Assembly (NCBI RefSeq): GCF_021347895.1
Contig: NC_067122.1
Coordinates: forward strand, 41,731,082 to 41,795,081
Direction: 5' to 3'
Length of the DNA: 64,000 nt
Source of the DNA: Acanthochromis polyacanthus
Taxonomy: Eukaryota > Chordata > Actinopteri > Pomacentridae
Both the position numbers and the translations under genes were made by a program. Below, piece by piece: positions 61,999 to 64,000 of this stretch. Positions within the stretch are counted from its first letter, which is position 1. Each line of letters begins with the position of its first letter. The notes under the pieces were generated by a model. It was not told the DNA's origin. It saw only the letters and a program-made list of their open reading frames with translations, and ran no database searches.

Positions 61999-64000
61999 TT
62001 AAAGCTGCGAGCAGCGTTGACGGGTCCTCGCATCCTTGCTGGTCGGCGACCCCAAGCATGTCCACCAGGCAATGCTGCGACAAGTGTATTTAGGCCCATG
62101 GATGTACGAGGACTGGATTCTGAGCACACAGGTCAAATTTCAGCAGATTGGAGCATGTACAGGCTATTTTTGCAGCACTTTGTGTCCATCCACCAGGTGG
62201 CACTATCTCTGTGACTGTATAGTGGTCTATGAAACTCATCAGGACTGGACTCTGATCAAACATGTAAAGTTTGAGGTAGATTGCAGCATGTACAGGGGAT
62301 TTACACAAGACGTCCTGCTTCATGGCGTAACATTAAAGTTCAGTTGGCCGCCATGGCCATGCCCTTTGAGTTTTGTGAACAATTTTCGCAAATATGCAAC
62401 CTGAAGGCGTTTCTTATATATTTTCCCAAATTCAGGTGTTTTGGAGTTATTGCCAGTGAGAAATGAATTGTTGAAAATGACCAAAAACACCAAAAATCTG
62501 ACATTTAATTCAAAATGGCTGACTTTCTGTTGGGTTTAGAGAATGACTCCAAGAGACTTTTTTGCTTGCACTGACGTGCTACATATGCATGCCAAATTTC
62601 ATAGTCATAGGTGAAAGTCTGTGTGGAGGCTATTTTTTAAATTCTTTAGGGGGCGCTATGGTACATGCTGTGAATGTATTTTGGCCTATAAATGTGATCA
62701 GGACAGGACTGTGTTTAATCATGTGAGGTCTGAGGTAGATTGGAGCATGCAGAGGATAGTTAGGTAGCACTTGATGTTTCATGGCGAACCATCAAAATTC
62801 TGGAGGTCGCCATGTCCACACCCTTTGACTCTGCAAGAATCTTTTAATAACTTTTGATCATAACATCGTGTTGTATATCCTGGCAAAATTTCAGCTCTCT
62901 AGACCTTAACCCCGAGGAGGAGTTCGCTCTCAAAAATGAAAAAAATACAGAAATTTTATCCACTTAATTCAAAATGGCGGACTTCCTGTTGAGTTTAGGG
63001 GATGGCTCCAAGAGGCTTTTTTGTGTGTCCTGGTGTGCTCTATAGGCCTCCCAAATTTTGTGGATGTAGGTGAAACATGCTGCCGGGGCTGTTTATTAAA
63101 CATACTGCAGGGGGCGCTATAGCACATGCCCTGCAGAGATGCATACAGTGTTATTCCTTGAGACGACTGTGATGTGTGTGTAAATTTTGGTGAGCTGTTG
63201 AACATTCTAAGCCTGTCAAAAAGTACTTTGTTTGTCACAAAAACAACGCGTTGCCACGGCAACAGCATTTCATCAAATATCAAAATCTTCACACTGTGGT
63301 ATTGTCTGGGGGTGAAGAATCAGCTGACCAATTTTCAGAATGATATGACAAAGTTTGGAGCAATGATGTGTGCAAATGTAATTTCTAAACTGCTTGTTAC
63401 CAAGAGGTGGCGCTATGACTTTTTCTAAATTTTTCAGTGTGGATGTCCTCAAACTGGTTCTGGTGTCCAGCACATGAAGTTTGGGGCAGATAGGATCCTT
63501 TGCAGCTGAGATATGAACACTTCAATTTTCATGGCGAAACATCAAACTTTGCCGTCCCGCCACAGACACGCCTTTTCATCACACGTCACCATTTTTTCTG
63601 TGCTTCATCATCAATGTGTTCAGGCTTATGTCACAACATCTGAGGTGAATCTGAGCAACAGGCTAAGAATAGTACATGAAAGTCTAAAAAATGTCAAATT
63701 CTTGATACCACAAGGTGGCGCTGTGACTGTGAATGAATCTTGCTGTATGGATGTCATCGAGGCAGGTCTGTGATCATACATGTAAAGTTTCATTCAGATC
63801 GGAGCATGTTCAGGAGAGTTAGACAGCATTTCCTGTTTCATGGCGAAGGATCAAATTTCGACAGGCCGCCACGACCACACCCTTTAACTATGGAGGAAGA
63901 TTTTGATAACTTTTTCTCAGGAAGGTCTGCTGTATGTACTGGCAAAATTTCAGATCGCTCAGACTTTTCCCCTAGGAGGAGTTCATCATAGATTTTGTAC
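61999..64000 (+). repeat. Macrosatellite unit 18, cut by the window end
   Basis: The first 2002 bp, subfamily A. Single-base deletions cluster at 61870-62145, and the rest is nearly identical to unit 15. First core 62190-62205 has GGCAC. Confidence 0.95.

Larger units (their letters stand above)
20540..64000 (+). repeat. Macrosatellite: tandem array of about 2.32-kb units
   Basis: Eighteen head-to-tail units start with TTAAAGCTGC at 20551, 22869, 26578, 29354, 31685, 34004, 36327, 38757, 41570, 43890, 46211, 48536, 50848, (one start lost in the gap), 54781, 57350, 59672 and 61999. Undisturbed units are 2312-2331 bp long. Units are separated by (AAT)n linkers of variable length. Every unit has the same six diverged sub-repeats, each starting at a GGcGCTA core. 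The array runs out of the window on the right. No open frame survives across sub-repeats, so it is non-coding satellite DNA. Confidence 0.97.

Noticed and set aside
63740..63991. Repeated 83-86-codon plus-strand frames in each unit
   Set aside because: Same reason: satellite identity, not coding constraint. Differences between units do not favour silent sites as far as I can see.
20540..64000. CRISPR array
   Set aside because: The repeats are kilobase-long and contiguous, with no short repeats and unique spacers, and the genome is eukaryotic.

Overview
This window looks like heterochromatin-like, transposon-rich DNA from a ray-finned fish, most likely a percomorph teleost. The evidence is the repeat content: two Tc1 transposons, an L2/Maui-type LINE with the typical teleost 3' end, two L1 (Tx1/Swimmer-like) 3' fragments, TTAA-flanked MITEs, and a large tandem array whose units start with TTAAAGCTGC, a motif I associate with teleost repeats. 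I found no exon of a host protein-coding gene, no tRNA or rRNA gene, and no bacterial-type feature in the 64 kb. All convincing coding sequence belongs to mobile elements.

Layout. Positions 1-7.1 kb are single-copy-looking, AT-rich DNA with microsatellites, a T-poor A-rich tract (about 1.6-2.1 kb) and a possible solo LTR (3840-4072). From 7.1 to 20.5 kb lies a nest of mobile elements. It holds a TTAA-flanked MITE (7132-7492), an L1 ORF2 C-terminal end (about 7.66-7.96 kb), a decayed Tc1 (8117-9742) and a G-rich block (9.75-11.5 kb) that may be the rest of the L1 3' region. An L2 LINE on the minus strand (12.77 to about 17.6 kb) is split by a second Tc1 (15886-17522), whose transposase is intact. 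A minus-strand L1 fragment is split by a fold-back element (19253-19783).

From 20551 to the window end, and continuing beyond it, is a macrosatellite: 18 tandem units of about 2.32 kb in one orientation, joined by (AAT)n linkers. Each unit is built from six diverged sub-repeats of about 300 or 450 bp. Nearly every sub-repeat begins at a match to the vertebrate CTCF core (CCACCAGGKGGCGCTA), always on the plus strand, so the array carries roughly 100 co-oriented CTCF-like cores. The long sub-repeats also carry a YY1-like ATGGCGG fused to an ETS-like ACTTCCTGT, and each unit carries one palindromic RFX X-box. This resembles the plan of the human DXZ4 macrosatellite (tandem CTCF plus YY1 sites). 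It is the most interesting system here, although binding is inferred from sequence alone.

The array shows its history. The left edge is more diverged and holds the only two transposon insertions seen in it. Units toward the right are nearly identical. Two unit subfamilies are interleaved. A hairpin-rich minisatellite is inserted only at unit junctions. A 100-N gap and indel-rich patches show that the assembly is unreliable around 48.5-53 kb.
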